Shown: positions 1 to 5,432 of the stretch, piece by piece
How positions within the stretch are numbered: the first letter of the stretch is position 1
How the letters are laid out: each line of letters opens with the position of its first letter
DNA from: Acholeplasmataceae bacterium
GTDB lineage: Bacteria; Bacillota_I; Bacilli_A; Acholeplasmatales; Acholeplasmataceae
DNA length: 5,432 nt
Assembly: GCA_028690555.1 (NCBI GenBank)
Contig: JAQVBA010000070.1
Span: forward strand, 1 to 5,432
Direction of reading: 5' to 3'
Program-made: the position numbers and the translations under genes
The notes under the pieces: generated by a model
Databases searched by the model: none
Told to the model about the DNA's origin: nothing
Seen by the model: the letters and a program-made list of their open reading frames with translations, nothing else

Positions 1-146
1 TTTCATATTAAAAATAAGGTTAAATCATAAATTCAGTTAATTCCTGAAAGAAGTGGAAATCACAGAACTACTTAATGCTTAATTGGAAGAACACCAGATA
101 TATTCATCCCCATACAAGATAAAATATAATGAATTAGTGAGATTAT

Positions 147-1094
147 ATGATGGATGTAGCCGTAATAATAACCGGACCAACAGGTGCAGTTGGAATTGCT
201 TTGATTAACAAATTGATTCAGGAAGGAATCTATGTTTATGCAGTTGTAAGACCGGAATCACGAAGGATCCAAAACATTCCTATTCATCCACGGGTTGAAA
301 TCATACGCTCTGATTTATTAAATCTACCACAAATCAAGGATATGATAACGAGATACTGTAGTGTGTTTTTTCATCTTGGGTGGGATGGAACATTTGGAGA
401 TAGTCGGGATGATATGTACCTGCAAAATAAAAATGTGGAATATGCATTAACTGCAGTTGATTTGGCTAATGATCTTGGGTGTACGACTTTTATTGGAATT
501 GGATCACAGGCAGAATATGGTCGTGTTGATTGTAAATTATCCGGGAATACACCTGTACGTCCTGAAACAGGTTATGGTATTGCAAAATATTGTGCTGGTC
601 GTATGACACAGATTCTCTGCAGAAAATATAATATCAGGCATATTTGGGTGAGAATATTAAGTGTATATGGACCCTATGATGGTGAAAAAACTATGGTTGT
701 ATCATCCATTGCAAAACTTTTGAACGGTGAGAAGGTTCTGTTTACGAAAGGTGAACAAATATGGGATTTTGTGTATTCGGTGGATGCAGCTGAAGCTCTT
801 TATTTGTTGAGTCAATATGGGATAGATGGAAAAACATACTGTTTGGGGAGCGGAAATGGAGTGCCATTGGCTGATTATATCAATATAATCCATGATGTTG
901 TTAACCCGGAAGTATCATTGGGTCTTGGCGAAATCCCCTATAGTCAAAACCAAGTGATGTATCTTTGTGCGGATATCTCAGAGCTGCAAAAGGATACAGG
1001 GTTCATGCCACATACATCATTTCATGATGGCATTAAACTAACAAAAGAGTGGTATGAAAAGAGTAAGTTCAAAAATCATCCCATCAACCAGTGA
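147..1094 (+). CDS. NAD-dependent epimerase/dehydratase (extended SDR), nucleotide-sugar modifying
   Basis: This 315-residue protein is a cytoplasmic extended short-chain dehydrogenase of the type that epimerises, dehydrates or reduces the sugar of a nucleotide sugar. Seen in the sequence: an N-terminal dinucleotide-binding loop GPTGAVG (residues 10-16, GxxGxxG), an acidic D56 in a RSDL segment, HLGWDGT (76-82), a Ser-containing strand end GIGSQAEYG (117-125, S120), and the catalytic pair YGIAK (Y143, K147). VRILSVYGP (168-176) and WDFVYSVDAAEAL (206-218) are typical of substrate-side motifs in this family. Length is normal for the family and the frame is intact. Related enzymes include CDP-abequose/paratose synthases and dTDP-6-deoxyhexose reductases, but the substrate cannot be read here. 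A GTGA ribosome-binding match (137-140) lies 6 bases before the first ATG; the adjacent second ATG at 150 is an equally possible start. The gene stands alone, 159 bases from the next one. Confidence 0.9.
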   Translation: MMDVAVIITGPTGAVGIALINKLIQEGIYVYAVVRPESRRIQNIPIHPRVEIIRSDLLNLPQIKDMITRYCSVFFHLGWDGTFGDSRDDMYLQNKNVEYALTAVDLANDLGCTTFIGIGSQAEYGRVDCKLSGNTPVRPETGYGIAKYCAGRMTQILCRKYNIRHIWVRILSVYGPYDGEKTMVVSSIAKLLNGEKVLFTKGEQIWDFVYSVDAAEALYLLSQYGIDGKTYCLGSGNGVPLADYINIIHDVVNPEVSLGLGEIPYSQNQVMYLCADISELQKDTGFMPHTSFHDGIKLTKEWYEKSKFKNHPINQ

Positions 1095-1216
1095 ATTTAG
1101 ACTATTTTGCCTCAGCCTCGTCTGATGTGAAGTCGAAAGAGTATAATAAAAATTCAGAGCACCACAATCTATCTTCCCTTATGACCATTCAATTATACAC
1201 ATATCTTTTGTTTAGA

Positions 1217-1225
1217 TTTAATAAA
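1217..1225 (+). promoter_or_regulatory. TATA-box candidate for the zinc-knuckle methyltransferase gene
   Basis: TTTAATAAA lies about 35-45 bases before the two possible start codons (1254, 1260). Together with the lack of a ribosome-binding match this would fit a leaderless or nearly leaderless transcript. A second A/T block, TTTATATCA at 1231-1239, is a rival. Confidence 0.25.
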
Positions 1226-1253
1226 TGACATTTATATCACATAAGATACAAGA

Positions 1254-2240
1254 ATGATTATGAAAAATGAGCGGGTAATCACAAATGAAATTAATAGCAT
1301 AAATAATACTCTAGATTTGGAGAAAAAGAATAACTGCTTGGCGTGTAAAAATGAAAAAATCATTTCTCGGGATACCATAGTAACTGGTTTTCTTTCCGAG
1401 CGTATTTTTGGGATTACAGACGGATCCCTTATTCCCGTAAAAATATATTATTGTACTAATTGCGGATTCACATCATATGACCGAAGATTAAGTGAGAATG
1501 AGGAGAAGAAATTATACTCTGGTTATCGATCTGAGGAATATCAGTTAATGCGCCAAAAGTATGAAGAATTCTATACAAAAGATTTTAATTATCTGCTTGG
1601 TCATGATGAGAAAGGATTACAATCAAGAGAGAGTCTATTATCCGATATTTTAATAAAACACATTCATAATCATATTTACAATGGATTAGATTATGGAGGA
1701 GATTTAGGACAGAGATATCCTAAAAACTTTCCGATAGATAATAAATATGTGTATGATATTTCCGGAGTCAAGCCATTAGAGGGGATAATCAGTTTAGCAT
1801 CATACGATATGGCAAAAACAATTGATTTTGATTTTATTATGTGTAATCATACTTTAGAGCACATAGCAGACCTTGATTCATTTGTTGAGTTAGTAAAAGG
1901 GTTGGGAAATATCAATACTTGGTTTTATTTTGAAGTTCCTTTTGATAGTCCATTTTATCCTTGGTCTCCTGAGAAACGAATCAGAAATCAGTTCACTCTC
2001 CAACTTCAGCGAATGAAGAGATATCTCTATCTGCGATTAGAGAAAGTAGTAACAATTCTTGCAAAAAGGGGGCATTATTTTTGTCAGATGCATGAACATG
2101 TAAATTTTTTTACACCCAATGCCGTGAAGGAGTTGCTTGAGAGGCATGATTTTAAAATATACTATAACGAAGTTAATATTACTGATGGAAACTTAGGTAA
2201 AGTAAGATTGATATCAATATTATGCAAATTAAATCAGTGA
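1254..2240 (+). CDS. Class I SAM-dependent methyltransferase with N-terminal zinc-binding Cys4 motif
   Basis: The protein has 328 residues. Its N-terminal part carries two CxxC knuckles, C28/C31 (CLAC) and C67/C70 (CTNC), separated by a beta-rich stretch. This is the arrangement of zinc-binding sugar C-methyltransferase-like proteins. The Rossmann methyltransferase domain follows: motif I is the variant LDYGGDLGQ (145-153), then YVYDISG (165-171, probable acidic residue D168), DFDFIMCNHTLEHI (191-204), FYFEVPF (224-230), and the family-typical tail HEHVNFFTPNAVKELLERHDF (280-300). The NHTLEH and EHVNFF signatures place it in the Methyltransf_23-like group common in lipopolysaccharide and S-layer glycan loci. 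It probably transfers a methyl group from S-adenosylmethionine to a sugar or glycan; the acceptor is unknown. ATG 1254 is used here, but ATG 1260 (start MKNER) is as likely; neither has a good ribosome-binding match. Confidence 0.85.
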   Translation: MIMKNERVITNEINSINNTLDLEKKNNCLACKNEKIISRDTIVTGFLSERIFGITDGSLIPVKIYYCTNCGFTSYDRRLSENEEKKLYSGYRSEEYQLMRQKYEEFYTKDFNYLLGHDEKGLQSRESLLSDILIKHIHNHIYNGLDYGGDLGQRYPKNFPIDNKYVYDISGVKPLEGIISLASYDMAKTIDFDFIMCNHTLEHIADLDSFVELVKGLGNINTWFYFEVPFDSPFYPWSPEKRIRNQFTLQLQRMKRYLYLRLEKVVTILAKRGHYFCQMHEHVNFFTPNAVKELLERHDFKIYYNEVNITDGNLGKVRLISILCKLNQ

Positions 2241-2405
2241 ATGACACTGGAACAGGATTATTCACTCACACACTCAAGTTATCAGTAATGATATATTATA
2301 TGATTCCTAAATAAAGTAATGGGGAAGTATACTTTTCAAAAAGAACGCATAGACTATATCTATGAAGGAAGTTCAAAAAATCAATTAGATTTGAAATAGA
2401 AAAGG

Positions 2406-2414
2406 ATAAATAAT
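2406..2414 (+). promoter_or_regulatory. TATA-box candidate for the FkbM gene
   Basis: ATAAATAAT follows a purine-rich GAAAAGG that resembles a BRE. A start about 25 bases downstream (near 2435-2440) leaves a leader of about 30 bases holding the GTGAT ribosome-binding site. The background is AT-rich, so chance matches are easy. Confidence 0.3.
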
Positions 2415-2468
2415 TACCTAACAATATAGATTAGTTTACTTCAAAACAGAAATACATATGTGATTATT

Positions 2469-3557
2469 ATGAATATTGAAAAAGTCCTAATTAATCGGTT
2501 GTTAGAAATCAGAAATCAAATTGACAAAGATGAATCTCATCCTCACAAACTTGTCATATGGGGGGCTGGGAATACATCCAATCTTTATCAAAGTTGTTTC
2601 CAAAGGAATAATATCAACCCGGAATGTTACATTGATAAGGATACGCACAAACAGAAAGAGTTGTTTTATGGAAAAAATGTGATAGCTCCTGCTGAAATCA
2701 GTAAAATCAATAATCCATTTATTCTGATTTCTTCACAAAATATTAACATGACAAATGAAATAAAACAAGAATTAACTGAAATGTCCTATCCGACCTATAC
2801 AGTTGATGAATATATTTTTGCAAAAAATATTGAAAGAATAGAAAATGTAATACAACTATTATCAGATGAGAAATCTATATTCGTTTATTGTAGTATGATT
2901 CTCAATCGTATTACAAACACCAGACCAAATGAAGAGATATTTGAGGGAGATCAATATTATGCTATTCTTCCTTTCAGAAGAATAGCAAGCGATGAAATCT
3001 TTGTTGATATGGGGGCCTTTGTTGGGGAAGGAATAGAAAAACACTTGTTCTACCGTCATGCTACCTTCAACAAAATAATAGCATTTGAACCGGATGAACG
3101 CAATTATGCAGCAATGTGTCAGCGTGTTGGAAGATTAAATCAAGAATGGGGGCTTACCGAAAACAAAATTGAGTGTGTTTTTGCAGGGGTTGGGGAAAAA
3201 ACAATGTCCCTCATTTTTTCTTCAAACCTCGGAGCAAGATCACGATTTGTCTCATCAGATGGTGATGAGATGGAAGAGAATAAATCAAAGATATATAGTC
3301 TTGATGATTATGTTGGGGAACTGAGAATAAGTTTCTTGAAAGCAGATATAGAAGGTTTTGAACTAAAAATGTTATATGGTGCCGAGAAGGTAATCCTCCG
3401 GGATCAACCAAAAATTGCGATTTGTATTTATCACAGTCCCTCAGATATGTATGAAATTGCAGAGTATTTGGCAAGTTTGAAAATAGGATATAAATTTGCC
3501 ATCAGGCAACATTCTGCAGAGTTGGACGAGACAGTATTATATGCATATATAAATTAA
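2469..3557 (+). CDS. FkbM-family methyltransferase with N-terminal Rossmann-like domain
   Basis: The product is a two-domain protein of 362 residues from ATG 2469. The N-terminal part (about 27-115) begins KLVIWGAGNTS with a glycine-rich GAGN loop (about 29-37), followed by PECYID and a strand FILISS. This resembles the Rossmann-like nucleotide-binding module at the N-terminus of PglD-type and other sugar-modifying proteins. The C-terminal part (about 150-362) is an FkbM-type SAM methyltransferase: VDMGAFVGEG (from 179, motif I), IIAFEPDERN (E207 at the second-strand end), and FLKADIEGFELKMLYGAEKVI (DIEG motif, D293). Known FkbM members O-methylate sugars or polyketides; here a glycan sugar is the likely acceptor by context. 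An upstream in-frame GTG at 2460 would add three residues, but GTGAT (2460-2464) is better explained as the ribosome-binding site, 4 bases before ATG. The reading frame is intact and ends convergent to the NeuB-like gene. Confidence 0.87.
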   Translation: MNIEKVLINRLLEIRNQIDKDESHPHKLVIWGAGNTSNLYQSCFQRNNINPECYIDKDTHKQKELFYGKNVIAPAEISKINNPFILISSQNINMTNEIKQELTEMSYPTYTVDEYIFAKNIERIENVIQLLSDEKSIFVYCSMILNRITNTRPNEEIFEGDQYYAILPFRRIASDEIFVDMGAFVGEGIEKHLFYRHATFNKIIAFEPDERNYAAMCQRVGRLNQEWGLTENKIECVFAGVGEKTMSLIFSSNLGARSRFVSSDGDEMEENKSKIYSLDDYVGELRISFLKADIEGFELKMLYGAEKVILRDQPKIAICIYHSPSDMYEIAEYLASLKIGYKFAIRQHSAELDETVLYAYIN

Positions 3558-3567
3558 TTATATTAAA

Positions 3568-3580
3568 TTTTTATTCTTTA
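3568..3580 (+). terminator. T-rich 3' end after the FkbM gene
   Basis: A T-tract (TTTTTATTCTTTA) begins 11 bases after the FkbM stop codon without a preceding hairpin. Archaeal transcription commonly ends at such U-rich stretches, and the convergent gene arrangement makes termination here likely. Confidence 0.4.
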
Positions 3581-3630
3581 TCAATAAATTTTGAGATGTG
3601 TTTCAACATTCCATTAGTTTATGATTTTAT

Positions 3631-3669
3631 ACAAAAATAATACATATTATAGAGGAACCTCTTTATAAT
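3631..3669 (-). terminator. Probable terminator of the NeuB-like gene (hairpin plus T-tract)
   Basis: Arms at 3646-3655 and 3658-3669 pair over about nine positions (AGAG with CTCT, ATTAT with ATAAT), with a TT bulge and a short GAAC loop. Read on the minus strand, the hairpin is followed by ATTATTTTTG (T-run 3633-3637). It lies 34 bases beyond the end of the NeuB-like gene in the convergent gap. Confidence 0.4.
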
Positions 3670-3702
3670 ATTAAAGAATAGCCTCATTTTGAACTAACAT
3701 TA

Positions 3703-4788
3703 TTACAAACCTCTATTCAAAATCAACTTTTTCAGAGATTCAACATGCGCATAGGGACTATCGATATCGTCAATATTTATAGGATCATCCTTTTTGATAG
3801 AACAAATCAACATTTCACCACTCATCAATTCACGACAGGATAACTGACCTTTCTGTAAAGGAACAGCCAGGTAAACATCCTTATCGGTAATTCTCTCTCC
3901 AATTTCCAAATCACGATTTGCATATACTCCTCTTACCAGAGCATCCAAATATTCAACCTCGCATTTTGGTGGGATGCGCTTGGTATCACTGCTCCCACCA
4001 CATTTAACTTTTGCTAACTCATATGCCTTAAACATCACATCCACGTCATTCGGCAGAGAACAATAGGGGGATACAGAGACTCCTTCAAAGTCAATATCGA
4101 TATGGCGCTCTATAGTCCTAGCCCCTTTAGCATAGGCAATCAACATTGATGATGTTAAGTCTCCTATCTCATGGGTTGAGAGCCCGATTATATGATCCGG
4201 ATATCTTTCTTTCAGAAAGTCTATCTGATTTAGTTCCAAATCACTATCCTTTGAAGGATAGAGCGAAACACAATGATTAATCGCGAGGGGGATATTACGG
4301 TTATCAAAAAACTTCACCAGATCATCGATATCTTTCAAGTTGCTCCCCCCTGTCGAAACAATGACCGGCAGTTTGGTCTTGGCAATCCGCTCTATAAGAA
4401 CCCAGTCGTTTAAATCACTGCTGGCTATCTTGATAATTTTGACACCCAGTTCCTCACATAAATCAACAGATGCCTCATCAAATGGGGTAGCCATTGGGAT
4501 ACAATTCATAGCCATGATTTTTTTGACCAAGGCCACATATTCTTTCTTTGTCAGGACGGTTGCAAGTGTCTTTTTTATATATCTGATATCTTCTCTGCTC
4601 CGGAAATCTTTATGAATAAAATGATCAACATCACGCAACTGTAATTTTATTGCTGCTTTTACACCATTGAACCGCACAACATGACCGTAGTCTTCAATTA
4701 TTTTCAGACCACGCTCCAGTTTACCCCAATGATTGTTCGCTAACTCCAATACAAATAAATCTTCAAATATTGCATTTGGATTTTTCAT
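3703..4788 (-). CDS. NeuB-like N-acetylneuraminate (nonulosonate) synthase family protein with SAF domain
   Basis: This cytoplasmic enzyme of 361 residues (from ATG 4788) belongs to the family that condenses phosphoenolpyruvate with a hexosamine-derived sugar to make nine-carbon acids such as sialic, legionaminic or pseudaminic acid. Visible in a TIM barrel: ELANNH (15-20), KLQ (K48), MATPFDEASVD (99-109), KIASSDL (120-126), STGGS (145-149), NHCVSLYPS (171-179), GLSTHE (202-207, probable metal ligand H206) and IERHIDID (226-233, probable metal ligand H229). A C-terminal SAF (antifreeze-like) domain covers about 284-337 (RGVYANRDLEIGERI, VPLQKGQLSCREL). The stretch after IERHIDID differs from the usual EKHFTLD-type sequence, so the exact product is uncertain. 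A TTG at 4842 would add 18 residues. ATG 4788 is preferred because GGAG (4799-4802) lies 10 bases upstream and family proteins start about here. No NeuA or NeuC partner is in the window. Confidence 0.88.
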   Translation of the reverse strand: MKNPNAIFEDLFVLELANNHWGKLERGLKIIEDYGHVVRFNGVKAAIKLQLRDVDHFIHKDFRSREDIRYIKKTLATVLTKKEYVALVKKIMAMNCIPMATPFDEASVDLCEELGVKIIKIASSDLNDWVLIERIAKTKLPVIVSTGGSNLKDIDDLVKFFDNRNIPLAINHCVSLYPSKDSDLELNQIDFLKERYPDHIIGLSTHEIGDLTSSMLIAYAKGARTIERHIDIDFEGVSVSPYCSLPNDVDVMFKAYELAKVKCGGSSDTKRIPPKCEVEYLDALVRGVYANRDLEIGERITDKDVYLAVPLQKGQLSCRELMSGEMLICSIKKDDPINIDDIDSPYAHVESLKKLILNRGL

Positions 4789-4860
4789 CTTTTTAAGTCT
4801 CCGATATTCATATTGATTCCCACTGGTAAATAATTTATCCAATATAAATCTGACCTAAAG

Positions 4861-4878
4861 TGGTTGGAATTTCAACCA
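4861..4878. repeat. Inverted repeat in the leader of the NeuB-like gene
   Basis: TGGTTG (4861-4866) and CAACCA (4873-4878) flank GAATTT, which can itself pair apart from one G-T, making an almost perfect 18-base palindrome. It lies 19 bases before the TTG codon and about 70 before the ATG. It could be an operator or an RNA hairpin in the leader; there is no evidence for a specific regulator. Confidence 0.4.
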
Positions 4879-4930
4879 AAATATCTATTAATAAGGATTG
4901 AGGGGCAAATTAGGGATATTTTATGAAATT

Positions 4931-4946
4931 TATTGAAGTTTCAATA
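4931..4946. repeat. Inverted repeat near the predicted transcription start of the NeuB-like gene
   Basis: TATTGAA (4931-4937) and TTCAATA (4940-4946) are perfect 7-base arms around GT. The site overlaps the transcription start predicted from the TATA candidate at 4967-4977, where an archaeal repressor would typically bind. Confidence 0.35.
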
Positions 4947-4966
4947 TATTTATAGATGTGCCAAAA

Positions 4967-4977
4967 TTATATATAAA
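4967..4977 (-). promoter_or_regulatory. Strong archaeal TATA-box candidate for the NeuB-like gene
   Basis: On the minus strand this reads TTTATATATAA, close to the archaeal TATA consensus. Transcription would start about 25 bases downstream, near 4940-4945, giving a leader of about 100-155 bases before the TTG or ATG start. It lies outside the IS21 end, so the gene appears to keep its own promoter. No experimentally recognisable BRE can be claimed. Confidence 0.4.
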
Positions 4978-5045
4978 CATATTTTATCTATCAAAGGAAA
5001 TCTCATCAATTGATGATTACCTAATACTGAATATTACGTCCCATA

Positions 5046-5118
5046 TGACACACCCATTCCGCTCACCATGACACAACAAGTCCGCTGAAATGATACACGA
5101 ATTCCGCACATGACATAC
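5046..5118. repeat. Three and a half imperfect IS21 terminal repeats (transposase-binding type)
   Basis: Units begin with TGAYA at 5046, 5069, 5091 and 5111 (spacing 23, 22 and 20). The first three contain a TCCGC core at 5058, 5081 and 5103 (spacing 23 and 22). The consensus is roughly ATGACACA, a few bases, then ATTCCGC; on the opposite strand it reads GCGGAAT followed by TGTGTCAT. IS21 elements characteristically carry several such repeats inside their ends as IstA binding sites. The fourth unit (5111) keeps only the TGACAT part. Confidence 0.7.
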
Positions 5119-5142
5119 CTCCATATCCGTATGAAAAATAGA

Positions 5143-5162
5143 ACGTGGGAATAATTCCACGT
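5143..5162 (-). terminator. Hairpin with T-rich tail just after istB
   Basis: Arms ACGTGG (5143-5148) and CCACGT (5157-5162) pair, with further A/T pairing inside. They start 2 bases beyond the istB stop codon. On the minus strand the hairpin is followed by TTCTATTTTT (5142-5133), which has the shape of an intrinsic terminator for the IS21 transcript. Confidence 0.5.
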
Positions 5163-5163
5163 A

Positions 5164-5432
5164 TTACTTCTTTACTCCCAGAATCTTTCTCATAGACTCC
5201 CCCTCAAGAACAATCGTATAAGCATTATGAACGACCCTATCACAAATTGCATTCGCAAATCAAATTGATTTGCTCAACTAAGGACGCTAAAGCGTCCCGT
5301 ATCAACAAATGTCGCATCCCCGATTTTTTCATACCACCCCTCGACCTGAAACTGTGAACAGAAAACCGTTGACCCTCGATCATATCTCGCCTCAACAATC
5401 TCCAGCACATCCCGTGCTTCCGTTGCTGTTAA
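5164..5432 (-). pseudogene. istB: IS21-family IstB ATPase helper, C-terminal part, interrupted by a 50-bp insertion
   Basis: Read on the minus strand from the window edge, this is the end of IstB, the AAA+ ATPase that helps the IS21 transposase IstA. The first block reads TEARDVLEIVEARYDRGSTV, then FCSQFQVEGWYEKIGDATFVD, matching the Walker B-distal and sensor region typical of IstB. The frame is then broken at 5300 by a 50-bp insertion that adds eight foreign codons and a TGA (5274-5276). After 5251 the coding resumes in another frame as AICDRVVHNAYTIVLEGESM followed by RKILGVKK and TAA (5164-5166). Joining the two blocks gives the canonical GDATFVDAICDRVVHNAY. The N-terminus, the Walker A and the partner istA lie to the right, outside the window. 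The truncated product would lose the conserved last 28 residues, so it is probably inactive. Confidence 0.85.
5251..5300 (-). mobile_element. 50-bp double-hairpin insertion, PATE/MITE-like, probably IS200/IS605-derived
   Basis: The segment is exactly what must be removed to restore istB. It consists of two perfect hairpins: arms 5255-5262 and 5266-5273 (8 bp, 3-base loop) and arms 5282-5287 and 5292-5297 (6 bp, TAAA loop), joined by the 8-base linker TCAACTAA. No target duplication is visible except a 2-base AT ambiguity, and there are no inverted terminal repeats. On the istB strand the left junction is TTGAT followed by ACGGG. Hairpins near both ends, no duplication and insertion 3' of a short T-rich target are the hallmarks of IS200/IS605 single-strand transposition. 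TTGAT is the known target and TnpB-recognised motif of ISDra2. Assignment to that family is inference; no tnpA or tnpB is present. Confidence 0.6.

Larger units (their letters stand above)
4843..5045. other. Non-coding region between the NeuB-like gene and the IS21 end
   Basis: With the IS21 terminal region this forms a stretch of more than 300 bases without an intact gene. The part up to 5045 is AT-rich, has no convincing reading frame on either strand, and holds the NeuB-like promoter candidate and two inverted repeats described separately. Nothing else is recognisable. Confidence 0.6.
5046..5432 (-). mobile_element. IS21-family insertion sequence, istB-side end (partial)
   Basis: The identity comes from the IstB C-terminus together with multiple spaced terminal repeats at 5046-5118, which is the standard layout of IS21-family ends beyond istB. 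The outer end is placed at the first TGACACA (5046), but the exact boundary and the target duplication cannot be confirmed because the other end lies outside the window. The element sits in the intergenic region upstream of the NeuB-like gene, about 200 bases from it, and interrupts no recognisable gene. It is itself damaged by the 50-bp insertion in istB, so it may move only if helped in trans. Confidence 0.75.

Noticed and set aside
1..146. Possible remnant of an upstream gene at the left edge
   Set aside because: All frames close quickly with stops; one 23-codon open stretch (48-118) shows no resemblance to a known protein end.
702..893. Minus-strand open frame of 63 codons inside the SDR gene
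   Set aside because: It is antisense to a well-supported gene, shows no family resemblance and has no ribosome-binding site.
2325..2334. Perfect 10-base palindrome AAGTATACTT
   Set aside because: It is short and in AT-rich sequence, where chance palindromes are frequent, and it is not placed at a clear promoter.
2319..2399. Plus-strand 26-codon open frame (MGKYTFQKERIDYIYEG...) between the methyltransferase genes
   Set aside because: The composition is protein-like, but it is very short, has no ribosome-binding match and no recognisable family, so it is not supported as a gene.
2862..3059. Minus-strand open frame of 65 codons inside the FkbM gene
   Set aside because: It is a shadow of the conserved FkbM frame with low-complexity, non-protein-like content.
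3211..3474. Minus-strand open frame of 87 codons inside the FkbM gene
   Set aside because: It overlaps the conserved DIEG region of FkbM on the other strand and resembles no family.
4340..4615. Plus-strand open frame of 91 codons inside the NeuB-like gene
   Set aside because: It is antisense to conserved NeuB motifs. Its apparent hydrophobic stretch comes from the reverse complement of the real coding strand.
5251..5300. CRISPR repeat or rho-independent terminator reading of the double hairpin
   Set aside because: There is only one copy, no spacer array and no T-tract after either hairpin, and it sits inside a coding sequence that it disrupts exactly.

Overview
The window looks like part of a surface-glycan (S-layer, LPS-like or capsule sugar) biosynthesis locus from an anaerobic archaeon, plausibly a methanogen of the Methanomicrobia. 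The archaeal reading is an inference. It rests on TATA-box-like A/T blocks upstream of genes, GTGA/GTGAT or GGAG ribosome-binding matches, T-tract gene ends and AT-rich intergenic gaps of about 140-220 bases. No rRNA or other marker in the window fixes the taxon.

Layout. Positions 1-146 are a non-coding AT-rich leader. Three plus-strand genes follow, each separated by a long gap: an extended-SDR NAD-dependent sugar epimerase/dehydratase (147-1094), a class I SAM methyltransferase with an N-terminal Cys4 zinc-binding knuckle (1254-2240), and a two-domain protein joining an N-terminal Rossmann-like nucleotide-binding domain to an FkbM-type methyltransferase (2469-3557). A convergent minus-strand gene encodes a NeuB-like nonulosonate synthase with a C-terminal SAF domain (3703-4788, or to 4842 with a TTG start). 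Its promoter region faces the right side of the window.

The right end (about 5046-5432) is the istB-side end of an IS21-family insertion sequence. It has three spaced transposase-binding-type repeats at the edge, then the C-terminal part of istB on the minus strand. That istB is interrupted by an exact 50-bp insertion (5251-5300) made of two adjacent perfect hairpins. Removing it restores a canonical IstB C-terminus. The insertion has no target duplication beyond a 2-base ambiguity, and on the istB strand it lies directly 3' of TTGAT. This resembles a minimal palindrome-type element mobilised by an IS200/IS605 (TnpA/TnpB) transposon, and it is the most unusual signal here.

How the genes may work together: the SDR enzyme would remodel a nucleotide-activated sugar, the NeuB-like enzyme would condense a hexosamine-derived sugar with phosphoenolpyruvate to give a sialic-acid-like sugar, and the two methyltransferases would decorate sugars or glycans by methylation. 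The insertion sequences beside them fit a variable, rearranging glycan island. Substrates cannot be assigned from the sequence.
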